Positions 45,770-56,509 of a stretch of 64,000 nt of DNA are shown here, in pieces. Source of the stretch: Saccopteryx bilineata (lineage: Eukaryota > Chordata > Mammalia > Chiroptera > Emballonuridae); the NCBI RefSeq assembly GCF_036850765.1, contig NC_089493.1, positions 10,293,632 through 10,357,631 of the forward strand, in the 5' to 3' direction. Within the stretch, counting starts at the first letter, position 1; each line of letters starts with the position of its first letter. The position numbers were made by a program, and so were the translations under genes. The notes under the pieces were generated by a model. That model made no database searches and was not told the DNA's origin. It worked only from the letters and a program-made list of their open reading frames with translations.

Positions 45770-47480
45770 CCAGTCAGCATAGGCTGGTTCTCACGCTCCC
45801 GGGGTAACTCTGCCCACGGGTGCAGCACCCCACAAGTCCACCATTGCTCTTCTGATCAGTCTGGGCCTTTCATCCTTGATCTACGTGGCCCAGGGCCCCT
45901 CGCATGCCGCCCCCCGCTCTTCCTTCCTGCTGCAGACCCCATGCCTCTCCATCTCACTCCCAACTCTAGGCATAGCCCATGGAGGGGCAAGGTCTCCCCC
46001 TAGACGCCCCTTATTTACAACCAGCCCACGGGCCCTCACCGTGAGGGATCCACTCCCAGGGAACCAGCCTGGACACTGCAGCCAACAATTACACCAGTAA
46101 CCACGCACACAAGACTGCCCCCAGGGCTTGGTGGTGGTGGGACACGGTGCCTTTAAGTATGGCTGCTGGGATTCTGTCCTTGCTCATTTTCCCAGAACAT
46201 CCATCCCTCTTCTTCCCAGGTTGTGTGTCCAGGGGACCCATCGGCAGCATGAGATCCTAGGGGCCTGGGGAGTGGGGGAGGGGGAGGATGGGGATGAGGA
46301 AGGGCTGAGCATGGGGCCCTTCACTGCCTCCAGCTCCCCCTGCCTGTGCTTTCTCTTCCCCTGTGATGATCTGCTGCCCTCTGCACCCAGCCAGGGTCGG
46401 GGGCACACACAGACCCTTCCCAACCACCGTGAAATGTTCCCGCTGGGCAATTCACAGGTGGCTCAGTCCTCGTCCCTCTACAGCTGGCCCAGAAACCTGC
46501 CAAGCTGCTGGAGGGTGACACCTGTCACCTCCCTTAATCCTCGCAGCCTGGGTGCCACCATCCCTCTTACAGAGGCTCAGAGCTGGGTGACTCGTCCTGG
46601 GCCTCACAGGCACAGCAGGAAGAGCAGGTTCCATGCAGGACCGCCCGGTCTGGGAAGGGTCATCTGACGTCCTCCTGGCTAATGGCAGCTTTGTGCAAGG
46701 AGACTTCCTGCCCCACTTCCCGGCCCCTCCCGGACGGGCTGCCTCCACCAGCCTCCCAGAGCCTCCTTCCTCCCCGGCGGGAGAGGCTGGGCGCTGTGCT
46801 CAGGGGGCACGTGGCCTGTGTGCTGTGGTCCTCAGCACCCCGGAGCCCCCGAGGAGTAGGAGGAGTGGGAGGCTGGGCCGCCACAGGACAGGGGGCCACC
46901 AACAGAGTACCTGGAATTGGACATAGAGGGGAGCAGCGTCCTCCCACCAACCCCCAGACTACCGGACTGAGGGGACCGAGATAGGACGTTGTCTGGAAGG
47001 TAGGGTGTTCGCCACAGTCCATCCAGTGCAAGAGTTGGCAGGGGCAGCTGGGACTGGAGTTCTGCCATACAGATAGAGAAACTGAGGCACGGGAAGGGGA
47101 AGAAATGCCCAGAAGGTATGGAGGGTGGGCTTGTCTCAGCCACAGCCTAGCTGTCAAAGCGGCCAGTGGACCTAGAGCCCGGGTTGCCCATTCAGCCAGC
47201 TCAGGGAATGAGTCGGACCCTGCAGCCAGACTGGGGACCTGGGGAGTCAGGAGGGTGTGGAGGCGCGGAGTCCTCCCTCTCTGAGCTCAGTTCTGCTCCT
47301 GCATGGGGCATGCTGCCTGCTCCCCTCACGGGGTTACTGAGAGCGCCTCATAAGAGAAGCCTGGAGAGAAGCTTCTAGAATGCCCCCTCGCCCACCATGA
47401 ATGACACCAGGGAGGGGAGGGGGTGGCGGGCAGCATCATAAGGGCTGACCTCACGCACCGGCACTGGGTTCTGAGGTCAC
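45770..47480. other. Upstream region of SERPINA1 with no recognised exon
   Basis: In human, alternative monocyte-type first exons lie about 2 kb upstream of the liver first exon, which would fall near here. I could not recognise one by eye. Confidence 0.35.
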
Positions 47481-47484
47481 AGTG

Positions 47485-47650
47485 AGCTGCTTGCTGCATG
47501 GGATCCTAGCAGCAGCTCATTTTACAAATGGGGAAACTGAGCCACAGGGCGGGGAAAGCTTGCCTGAGGCCTCACAGCCAGCGAAGGGCGGGGCCGGGTT
47601 CCCTGGTCTGAACCTGGGTGCTAGCGGAACCTGAAGATCGTTGCCACACT
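47485..47650 (-). repeat. MIR SINE, reversed
   Basis: Reversed MIR core: CTCATTTTACAAATGGGGAA, ACTGAGCCACAGGGCGGGGA, CTTGCCTGAGGCCTCACAGC. Confidence 0.75.
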
Positions 47651-48559
47651 GTGACCCGACCAGTGCCAGAAGGGACAATAATGCACTCAGGCACTCACTC
47701 ACCCAACAAGTATCTGTGAAGGATGTTGCCTAACAGGCCCGGGTGTTGCAGAGTGTGACGTGGTCCGCCTTAGGTGCTGAAAGGGATCCCGGTCAAGTCA
47801 GCCCTGCACCCCACCTCCACCAGGGCCCCTAAGGGCCGGCAACAGCCCCAGAGCAGACCACCTCCCCCAGGAAAACGCCAGCCAGTGTGGGGGTCGCACT
47901 GGGCTGCCGGAGCCGCACCCAGTAAACACAGCAACAGGCCGGAGGTGGCCCAGGAACGGAGCCTCCTCGACTGCAGAGGACCCTGGAGGACAGGGCCAGA
48001 CTGAGGGCCGTGCAGACCCAAGTGAAGAGCCTGCTGTGGCCAGGGGCTAGACATAAGTCCTTCTGCATGTCCCCAACAACCTCGCTAGGAAGTGGGACTT
48101 CCAAACCCCGGCAGTGCAGCCGAGAGCACCTCCCGGCCCAGCAGGGCGAAGCAGCGTGCCGACGGCAACAATGACTCTCTGCCCCCTGACATGGACGTGG
48201 CCCGGGCCACCCGTATCAGCCTCAAGTGGCTGCATCCCCATCAGTCTGGCCCCACTTTCTCCTCCAGACATTGAGAGACTTTTGTGTTTGAGGCTGGCTT
48301 AGTGATTCTCAATGAGCAGCCTCTCGGCTCTGGGCTTCAGTTTCCCTGTCTACCAAATGGGTGCAGCACCCACTGTGCCCCCCGTACCCCCAGGGCATCA
48401 GTGTGTCCAGCAGCAGGTATTCCGAGGTGGCCCAGGAGATGGCAGCTCTCGCTACCAACAAGGCAGCCGCTGAGAGCGCCCCAGCAGGAGTGTGGGGCCG
48501 GGGAAGTGGTGTTGTCCCCAAGTCCCTGAGTCATGCCGCCCCGCCCGGGACGCAGGACG

Positions 48560-48796
48560 CTGCAGTTTATGAGCCGGGTACACTGACTCCCTTGAGTCTG
48601 TGGAGCACAGGGCTTGCACTGCCCGGGCAGGACACATTCAGGCAGCGCGAGTGGGCGGTGCAGGACCGGGAGATGGACTTAGTCCCTGTTTGCTCCTCTG
48701 ATAACTGAGTTGACCTTGGTTAATATTCACCAGCAGCCTCCCGCATCGCCCTCTGAGTCTACTGCTTAAATACGGACGAGAACAGGGTTCTCTCTC
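48560..48796 (+). promoter_or_regulatory. SERPINA1: SERPINA1 liver promoter
   Basis: The sequence closely parallels the human alpha-1-antitrypsin hepatocyte promoter as I know it. An HNF4/LF-A1 element (ACTTAGTCCCTGTTTGCTCC) lies at about 48678-48697. A TGACCTTGG nuclear-receptor half-site type motif follows at 48711-48719. An HNF1 site GTTAATATTCACC lies at 48719-48731. A TATA-like TTAAATA lies at 48766-48772 within ACTGCTTAAATACGGACGAG. Order and spacing are preserved, so strong hepatocyte expression driven by HNF1A and HNF4A is expected. The transcription start is inferred at about 25-35 bases after the TATA-like box. Confidence 0.9.
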
Positions 48797-48836
48797 CTCA
48801 GCCTTGGTCACCAGCCCCAGCCTGGGACAGTCACTC
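48797..48836 (+). other. SERPINA1: SERPINA1 non-coding first exon (liver type)
   Basis: This short 5' UTR exon ends GGGACAGTCACTC before a consensus donor GTAAGTATGC at 48837, the same donor context as human exon 1C. The 3' boundary is firm and the 5' boundary is approximate. It joins over an intron of about 7.0 kb to the acceptor at 55868. Confidence 0.85.
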
Positions 48837-49162
48837 GTAAGTATGCTTTCCTCTGGGGGGAGGGGAGGCTCTGGAGGGGCTTCGGGAGGCCCTGCGCTGT
48901 CCAGGCAGCCCCCCAGGGAAGCAGGAAAGATGGAGCGTGGTAGGGGTGGGGCCGCCTGTCGTCATAGTAACAACATCCCTTGAGGTCCTTTCCTGCTCCC
49001 TCAGCTTGCCCAGGGCCTCCCCAGTACTTACTGGAGAATTAGCTGGCCCTCTCCACACAGCAGTGGAAGGGGGTGTCTGGCTCTGGTGTCCGGGCACTCG
49101 GGAGGGAGCATGGTTCTGTTGGCACAGCCCCTGTCTCTTTCCTATCTGTTTCTCCTGAAGGC

Positions 49163-49164
<2 letters not shown>

Positions 49165-49201
<37 letters not shown>
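49165..49201 (+). repeat. (CA)n microsatellite in SERPINA1 intron 1
   Basis: An uninterrupted CA run of about 18 copies. Confidence 0.95.
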
Positions 49202-49203
<2 letters not shown>

Positions 49204-49499
49204 GCTTCTGGGATGCTTAGCCTCTTCCCCTTCTCCAGATGAGAAAATGAGGGCCCAGAGAGGGCCAGTGAGGAGCCCATGCTAATGCAGGGTCCTGGTG
49301 GGGCATCCGGGCCAGACTACGAGCCCAGAATTTCAACCACTCACTGGGCCTCCATCCTTTGAAAAAAATGCCCAGGAGAGAATTGTGCCAGCCCTGAGCC
49401 TAGAGGTATCAAAATGGGCCTCGCTGTGCGCGGTGGGCCTCTGAGAGCCACGCATAGTGCAGGATGGGAACACAGCGCTTCAAGCTGTGTTCCTGAGCC

Positions 49500-49720
49500 C
49501 TTGTTCCGGCCAGGCGGCTTCTAAGCTCCTTACATGCAGTCCTGCATTTAAGCCTCACAGCAATCTTCTGAGGTGGTTGCCATGGTTATTCCCATTTTAC
49601 AGATGTGGAAATTGAGGTCAGAGTTCATAACTGCTCCAAATTACACATCATCCAAGATTCAAACCTTGCCTACCTAGTTCCAGAACCCATGTTCCTGACC
49701 CCATTCTTACTGTCGACATT
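49500..49720 (-). repeat. MIR SINE, reversed
   Basis: Reversed MIR: TAAGCTCCTTACATGCAGTC, GCCTCACAGCAATCTTCTGA, ATTCCCATTTTACAGATGTG, GAAATTGAGGTCAGAG. Confidence 0.8.
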
Positions 49721-50009
49721 ATTCTCTCGGGTTTCAGGTACCAGATATGGGAAGTCTGGGCTGGCCTCCCGGCCTCAGTGATGCTGGGTGACCCTGGACA
49801 GTTATTCAACCTCTCTGTTCTCTTGGGCAAAATGTTGATAAACTTTGCCCTCTTTCTTCTCACCGCACCTCCACTAGCCTTAATCTCTGGAGTGTTAGAA
49901 GGACATAATTTTTCTGTTATTGAATTTTGGAAATGGGGCTACAAAGACAACCAAGGCCAAGGCCACCAGACTCCCACACGGTGCTCTGAAAGACCCACAA
50001 CACAATCAG

Positions 50010-50225
50010 TGACAACTGATACTTCCCAAGAGCTGATTGTGCACCAGGCACATCTTGGCACTTGACATGTGGTTAATTGCACAATGGCTCTATGAGGAAG
50101 TGCACCCTCATCATTTCCAGAAAATTGATGTTCAGAGAGGTTAAGTAACCTGTCCAAGGCCACACAGCTGATAGTGAATGGGACTCGGGCATTCTGGCCC
50201 CATAGCCTCTGAGCTTAGCCATGAA
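50010..50225 (-). repeat. MIR SINE, reversed
   Basis: Reversed MIR: GAGCTGATTGTGCACCAGGC, CAGAGAGGTTAAGTAACCTG, TCCAAGGCCACACAGCTGAT. The last phrases are well preserved. Confidence 0.8.
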
Positions 50226-50409
50226 GCGATGCTGCCCTATCACTTGGCAGGGCACCTGTGCTGTTTTCTGTTTAAGGCCTCTGTCTTCAGCTTTATACAC
50301 AGAGCAGGGCTAAATGCCAGTCTAAGGCCAGTAGTAGCCGTGGCCACCATCAGAGCTGCCTGTCCCATGCAGGTTCGCATTGGATTGGGGCAGATGGTAA
50401 TGAAACAAT

Positions 50410-51040
50410 GAAGCCAAGAACTGGTGGGCCATTACCTTTAATCCCAGCTCGCAACCAGCAAGCGAGTAAATACACACAGCAGGAAAACACTTCCTTTTCT
50501 ATTCAGGGTTCCCAAAGCCTACTGACTTATCCAATTTTTCCTAGAATCAAAGGTTTCTACCTCACCAGCCTTATTCACCTCTGTTCCCCATCTTCTCTCT
50601 ACACTAACTCTGCAAACGCTGGCTTCTCCTTCAGCACTCCACCGTCTTGGCTGCCTCTCCTCTGCAATGCTGATGGCAGGAACCGAGAGAGTGAGAGCCC
50701 CTGGTCTGATTTATTTTATAGTGTAAAAAATTACAGCCTTTCAGCCAATATACAAATAAGGAAGTCTCTGATACAAAGTCACTTATCTGAGGCATAAATG
50801 GGATTCCTCATAAGAGAGCACCAACCCCCATCATGCAACAGTCAAGGATGTGGGGAAAAGCTTAGTTTTGAGATCTTAGTATTAGAAGGATGTTGAAAAG
50901 ATCTTAGTATTAAAAAGGTGGGAAAGGCTTAGTCTTAAAACTAAGCCTTAGGCTATAAGGACTTTGCCAGCTTACAGCCTGTCTCCCCACATCCAATGCA
51001 AACTATAAGCGAGCAAACATATACATCATATTTACAAATT
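50410..51040. other. SERPINA1 intron 1 stretch with no recognised feature
   Basis: AT-leaning sequence. A block of related AGATCTTAGTATTA/AGCTTAGT phrases lies near 50860-50950. Confidence 0.4.
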
Positions 51041-51044
51041 TATT

Positions 51045-51265
51045 TGACCAACAGCCAGCTTTTGGAATCAGAATGCCTAGGGTTCAATCCCAACTCCGTA
51101 AGCAATTAGCTGAGCTCTGTGGTTTTTAGTAAGTTACTTACCCTCCGTAGGCCTCAACTTCCCCATCTATAAAATGGAGCTATAACAATGCCCACCTCAA
51201 AGGGCCAGCTGTGAGGAAAGATTAGCTGAGACCAAGCGTGTGAAACAGCCAGCGCTCACTAAGTG
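51045..51265 (+). repeat. MIR SINE
   Basis: MIR order: GGAATCAGAATGCCTAGGGT, TCAATCCCAACTCCGTAAGC, AGTAAGTTACTTACCCTCCG, CCCCATCTATAAAATGGAGC, ending in a CTCACTAAGTGTGATG-type tail. Confidence 0.8.
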
Positions 51266-51299
51266 TGATGAGGACTACAGGAACACTGGCGTTGACTGG

Positions 51300-52415
51300 G
51301 AACAGGGTTGGGCAGCTCCTGGGCAATAAATAAATATTTGGAGAGTTGAATTTAAAATTTTCCAAACTCGGAGGTGATTCAGTGCTGAGCAGGGGCCCCT
51401 TCTCTGGTCCTGGGCAATGTGACAACCTGCCAGGGGGCAGTGTGCCCCGTCTTTACGTGACCCCCCAGCTGTGTGCAGGTGTGGGAGTCCTCCGGGGCCC
51501 ACTGTCCCACCACCTGATCTGTTCCTCCCCTCTGCCTGCCAGAGCTTCTGAACTCCACTTTACAGACAGAAAGCCAGGTTCCAAGGAGTGAAGTCGCTTG
51601 CCCCAGGCCACTTGCCCAGAGAGGCCACACGGGGTCACGCCTGGGCTTATTTACTCAGTACCAAATTTTAGCAGGTTGTGACCTACGGTGTAGTTGCTTC
51701 CCTGGGCCCCTCTGGGTGACTCTCAGTCAGTCTCATGTTATGCTCCTGGGTAGACATGGTATGCAATTAGGCCAAAGGGCCAGCTCCCTTCTCCGTCCCC
51801 TACCTGGACAAGACTGCTCCCACACGCCCTGGGCTCTGGAAATGTCACCATGCCATCTCCTTATTTTCACTTTAAGGCTTGCCCCATACACCCCTGGGTA
51901 CTTCACCATCGACCTTCTCACTGCGGGAGGCTTCCCCAGCACTAGGCTTTGGGGGCTGCACACAGCTGCCTTGGATAGAAGAGGGGGAAAGGGCAGAAGT
52001 CTAGGACCCCCGAAGTTGGAAGGAACAGATCAGAAGGCAAAATGAAGCCAACAGGAGGCTCAAAGCCAATGTCAGGGCCCCCCCAGGCCTAATTCTAACA
52101 TTCACGGAGTCTGAGACCTGAGGACACAGCCGTCTCAGTCTGACATTCCAGCCGTGGGAAAACCAAGGCCTGTCGACGGTTTTGTCATTGACCCGCTGTG
52201 TGGCCGTGACAAAGCCCCAGCACTCTCTGGGCCTCAGGGACTGGGGACGACAAGCAACAAGCGTTCACCCCAGCTGTAGCCCCGCCCCCCTCAGGCCCAC
52301 GCCAGCCTTGCCACCTTCTCAGAGGCCAGCAGCCCTCTGAGTGGGAGGGCGCCTCGCCCCACCCTCCCCATGGGGAGTACATTTTGTTGTCCCAAACACA
52401 GACAGCCCTGCAATT
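51300..52415. other. SERPINA1 intron 1 stretch with no recognised feature
   Basis: No exon or named repeat is recognised, apart from a phrase near 51560 (CTTTACAGACAGAAAGCCAG) that may be a MIR remnant. Confidence 0.4.
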
Positions 52416-52430
52416 AAGAATGCATACCCA

Positions 52431-52821
52431 CGGCCCTGGCCAGTTGTCAGTGGTAGAGTGTCGACCTGGCATGCAGAAGTCCCGGGTTTGATTCCCGGCC
52501 AGGGCACACAGGAGAAGCCCCCATCTGCTTCTCCACCACCTCCCTCTCCTTCCTCTCTGTCTCTCTCTTCCCCTCCTGCAGCCGAGGCTCCATTGGAGCA
52601 AAGATGGCCCGGGCGCTGGGGATGGCTCCTTGGCCTCTGCCCCAGGTGCTGGAGTGGCTCTGGTCGCGTCAGAGCGACACCCCGGAGAGGCAGAGCATCG
52701 CCCCTGGTGGGCAGAGCGTGGCCCCTGGTGGGCATGCCGGGTGGATCCTGGTCGGGCGCATGCGGGAGTCTGTCTGACTGTCTCTCCCCGTTTCCAGCTT
52801 CAGAAAAATACAAAAAAAAAA
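52431..52821 (+). mobile_element. tRNA-derived SINE, family A
   Basis: A 15-bp target duplication AAGAATGCATACCCA lies at 52416-52430 and 52822-52836. The head has lost a few bases in the box A region (GGCCAGTTGTCAGTGG), which would weaken its pol III promoter. The body and tail are complete. Confidence 0.94.
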
Positions 52822-52909
52822 AAGAATGCATACCCAGGGACCTCACTGTGGCCACCCCCCACCTCTATTGTCCAAGAGGGGAGCACAAAGCCCCAGGATG
52901 CTTGCCCGA

Positions 52910-53084
52910 GGCCAAGGGAACCAGAGGGGCCCTGTCGGGGCTGGAAGCCACCACCTCTGGCCCTGAGGCCAAGGGAACCTGAGGGGCCCTGTCGGGGCTG
53001 GAAGCCACCACCTCTGGCCCTGAGGCCAAGGGAACCAGAGGGGCCCTGTCAGGGCTGGAAGCCACCACCTCTGGCCCTGAGGCC
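52910..53084 (+). repeat. 57-bp tandem repeat, three copies
   Basis: Units start at 52910, 52967 and 53024 (GGCCAAGGGAACCAGAGGGG) and are nearly identical. The period is a multiple of three, so long frames stay open across it, but nothing supports coding. Confidence 0.95.
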
Positions 53085-53645
53085 TTTCCGCAGAGTAGTG
53101 TTCCCACCCTGCCGAGGCCCAAAGCCCCCATGATTTGTGAGTCCCACAAAGATGGGGAATTTCCATCAACCCTGAAGGCCTGCGCCCAAACCCAGTGGGG
53201 AGTCCAGAGGCAGCAGAGGGGCTGAAAACACAGAACTAACCTGAGCTGCACCTCCAGCTCTGAAACCACAGGCTAGTTCAAGAAAAACACAAACACGCCT
53301 TACGTAATGTGTGGGCTCTCTGGTTCCTTCACAAGCCTCAAGGCCAAGAAGAGTGGTGGAGAGGCCTCTTTTTGTGTTTCATTTTGTTGTCTGATTACAA
53401 AGAAACTCTTAAAAGTCCGGAAAGGTAGATGAAACCTGGCATTTCATATTTCTGACTCTTTTCTTTCGGATTTTCACATTACAAATTTAAGGACTCCTTT
53501 GTCGTTGTACTTAAATAAAAAGATGTTTTTAGCTATGGGGGTACAGCTAGCTTTGTGGCTGCAGGCACACTGTCAGCTCAGACCTCAGTTTCCCTAGCTG
53601 TGAGAGAGCAGGTCGTCCTCGGGGGGTTGCCAACGGGTAGCCCGA

Positions 53646-54286
53646 GGCTGGGTGTATCCGGAATGGAGGGTCTCTGGGGGCAGGGTGGGCTCCGTGCTGC
53701 TGTGAGTGGCACTGACTCTGGGTGTATCCAGAATGGAGGGGCTCTGGGGGCAGGGTGGGCTCCGTGCTGCTGTGAGTGGCACTGACTCTGGGTGTATCCA
53801 GAATGGAGGGGCTGTGGGGGCAGGGTGGGCTCCGTGCTGCTGTGAGTGGCACTGACTCTGGGTGTATCCAGAATGGAGGGGCTGTGGGGGCAGGGTGGGC
53901 TCCGTGCTGCTGTGAGTGGCACTGACTCTGGGTGTATCCGGAATGGAGGGGCTCTGGGGGCAGGAATGGAGGGGCTGTGGGGGCAGGGTGGGCTCCGTGC
54001 TGCTGTGAGTGGCACTGACTCTGGGGGCAGGGTGGGCTCCGTGCTGCTGCGAGTGGCACTGACTCTGGGGGCAGGGTGGGCTCTGTGCTGCTGTGAGTGG
54101 CACTGACTCTGGGGGCAGGGTGGGCTCCGTGCTGCTGTGAGTGGCACTGACTCTGGGGGCAGGGTGGGCTCCGTGCTGCTGTGAGTGGCACTGACTCTGG
54201 GGGCAGGGTGGGCTCCGTGCTGCTGTGAGTGGCACTGACTCTGGGGGCAGGGTGGGCTCCGTGCTGCTGTGAGTGGCACTGACTAT
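53646..54286 (+). repeat. Minisatellite with nested 70-bp and 44-bp units
   Basis: Five 70-bp units begin with GGTGTATCC at 53651, 53721, 53791, 53861 and 53931. One irregular unit follows. Then 44-bp units start at 54017, 54061, 54105, 54149, 54193 and 54237. The short unit is the long unit minus the 26-bp block TGTATCCAGAATGGAGGGGC plus six more bases. Open frames of 230-273 codons on the minus strand in all three frames are artefacts of the repeat. Confidence 0.95.
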
Positions 54287-54620
54287 CACGAGAGAGAATC
54301 TGCTCTTGCTGGTTCAGCCGTAGGGTCCGCTCCTCCCTCCTGTCTCCCCCACTCCCTCTGTCCCCCAACCACGGAGCACATGTCCCTCCCCGCCTGTCCT
54401 CTGAAGGCTTCTAGTTGGCAGCTCCACTGGCCTCTCCCTCATAGAGCTGCTCTTTTAGATGCCCTCAGTCTGAGATTTGGTGTCTAGATGTACTTCACTG
54501 AATTCTTCCAGCAACCTCACTTCCTATATGAGGCAAAATGAGGTCCACAGACACTTAGTGACTTGTACCTACAACCCAGGTCTGTCTGAAGAGAAGAGAG
54601 ATGCTTTCTTAATGTCTCCC

Positions 54621-54622
<2 letters not shown>

Positions 54623-54662
<40 letters not shown>

Positions 54663-54767
54663 ACACACACACATACACACACACATACACACACATACAC
54701 ACACACACATACACACACACATACACACACACATACACACACACACACATACACACACATACACACA

Positions 54768-54806
<39 letters not shown>
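54623..54806 (+). repeat. Long (CA)n array with CACACATA interruptions
   Basis: About 184 bases of CA repeats broken at intervals by AT steps. It lies only about 340 bases after the minisatellite in the same intron. Confidence 0.95.
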
Positions 54807-54808
<2 letters not shown>

Positions 54809-55278
54809 CTGTACCAGAGAGATCCCACATCACTGTGGAGCCCAGATCCGGGGACACAGGTGGTCACAAGCATGAACAGACTGACAGACTGCAGGGACTG
54901 CAGCCCATTCGTGGAGCTGAGACCACACACTCAATAGGACGGCAGACCTCCAACTCAGGAAAACCTACTAGGGGCTGAGTCCCTGTGAGTGTCCCTGGGT
55001 GTCCGCACAGCTCTGCTGTGTTCCGGCTCTACGTCCCTGGGCAAGACCCTTCCCTCCGGGAAGCAGCTTCTCTGCGCATTAAGCAAGAAGGTTCATGGCA
55101 GCCTATTCTGGACCCAGTCATCCCTGGGCCTGATCTGGCCTGCATTCTGGGTAATTGTCAGCGTGTACACTATGCATTCCATGCCTCAGTTTCCCCAATT
55201 ATAAAATAGGGGCTTTGGCAATAGCATGTCAGGGTCATTGCAGATATTAGTGGAGCCATCAGGAACATGGTCTCTGGT

Positions 55279-55666
55279 TGCCCTGGCCGGTTGGTTCAGT
55301 GTTAGAGCGTCGGCCTGGCGTGCAGGAGTCCCGGGTTCGATTCCCGGCCAGGGCACACAGGAGAAGTGCCCATCTGCTTCTCCACCCCTCCCCCTCTCCT
55401 TCCTCTCTGTCTCTCTCTTCCCCTCCCGCAGCCGAGGCTCCACTGGAGCAAAGTTGGCCCAGGTGCTGAGGATGGTTCTGTGGCCACTGCCTCAGGTGCT
55501 AGAGTGGCTCTGGTTGCAACAGAGCGACGTCCCAGATGGGCAGAGCATCGCCCCCTGGTGGGCGTGCCGGGTGGATCCCAGTCGGGAGCATGCGAGAGTC
55601 TGTCTGACTGCCTCCCCGTTTCCAACTTCAGAAAAATACAAAAAATAAAATTAAAATATAAAAAAA
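55279..55666 (+). mobile_element. tRNA-derived SINE, family A, just upstream of SERPINA1 coding exon 1
   Basis: The duplication GAACATGGTCTCTG (55263-55276) recurs with one change at 55667-55680 (GAACATGGCCTCTG). Box A and box B are intact. The element ends about 200 bases before the SERPINA1 acceptor. Confidence 0.93.
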
Positions 55667-55868
55667 GAACATGGCCTCTGTACCCAGACTATCTGGGGGT
55701 GTGATTCTAGTGAGTCTCTCCGTGAGGATGAGGTAGACAGTGCTCGGCACAGGGCTGCTCAAAGCAGACGTTTAATAAACTCTGGGTGCTTCCCCTTGTG
55801 TTAATCGGTGCCAGGGGGACTCATGGTGTGGCCTGACTTGGGCATGATGCCCCTTCTCTCTCTTGCAG

Positions 55869-56509
55869 GACAATGCCATCCTCCATCACGTGGGGCCTCC
55901 TCCTGCTGGCCGGCCTGTGCTGCCTGGTCCCTGCCTCCTTGGCTGGGGGACTCCAGGGAGACGCTGCCCAGGACGCATCTGAGCATGATCATGACTCAGC
56001 CAGCCACAAGATCGCCCCAAACCTGGCTGACTTTGCTTTCAGTCTGTACCGCCAGGTGGCCCAGGAGTCCAACACCACCAACATCTTCTTCTCCCCAGTG
56101 AGCGTGGCTACCGCCTTTGCGTTGCTCTCCCTGGGGGCCAAGGGGGACACTCACACCCAGATCCTGGAGGGTCTAGATTTCAACCTCACTGAGAGAGCAG
56201 AAGCTGATATCCACAAAGGCTTCCAGACTCTTCTCCACACCCTCAACCAGCCAGACAACCAGCTGCAGCTGACCACCGGCAACGGCCTGTTCATCAATGA
56301 GAGTGCGAAGTTAGCGGCTAAGTTTTTGGAAGATGCCAAGAAACTGTATCACTCAGACGCCTTCTCCATCAACTTCCAAGACTCTGAAGAAGCCAAGAAG
56401 CTAATCAACGACTATGTAGAGAAGGGAACCCAAGGGAAAATTGTGGATCTGGTCAAAGAAGTTAACCCAGACACAGTCTTTGCTCTGGTGAATTACATCT
56501 TCTTTAAAG
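55869..56509 (+). CDS. SERPINA1: SERPINA1 first coding exon
   Basis: The acceptor TCTCTTGCAG is followed by GACA and the ATG at 55873. The donor is GTAAGATT at 56510. It encodes residues 1-212 plus one base. Confidence 0.97.

Noticed and set aside
46100..47200. Alternative monocyte-type first exons of SERPINA1
   Set aside because: Expected from human gene structure at about this distance, but I could not identify a matching exon or donor with confidence.
52910..53084. Possible CRISPR-like direct repeats
   Set aside because: The units are directly adjacent with no unique spacers, and the genome is mammalian; it is a plain tandem repeat.
53547..54368. Long minus-strand open frames (up to 273 codons) with a PLTAARSPPC repeat
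   Set aside because: They are produced by a minisatellite whose unit lacks stops in all three minus frames. There is no conserved domain, promoter or splice context.
54517..54930. Open frames rich in Cys-Val or Thr-His
   Set aside because: They are translations of the CA/TG microsatellite.
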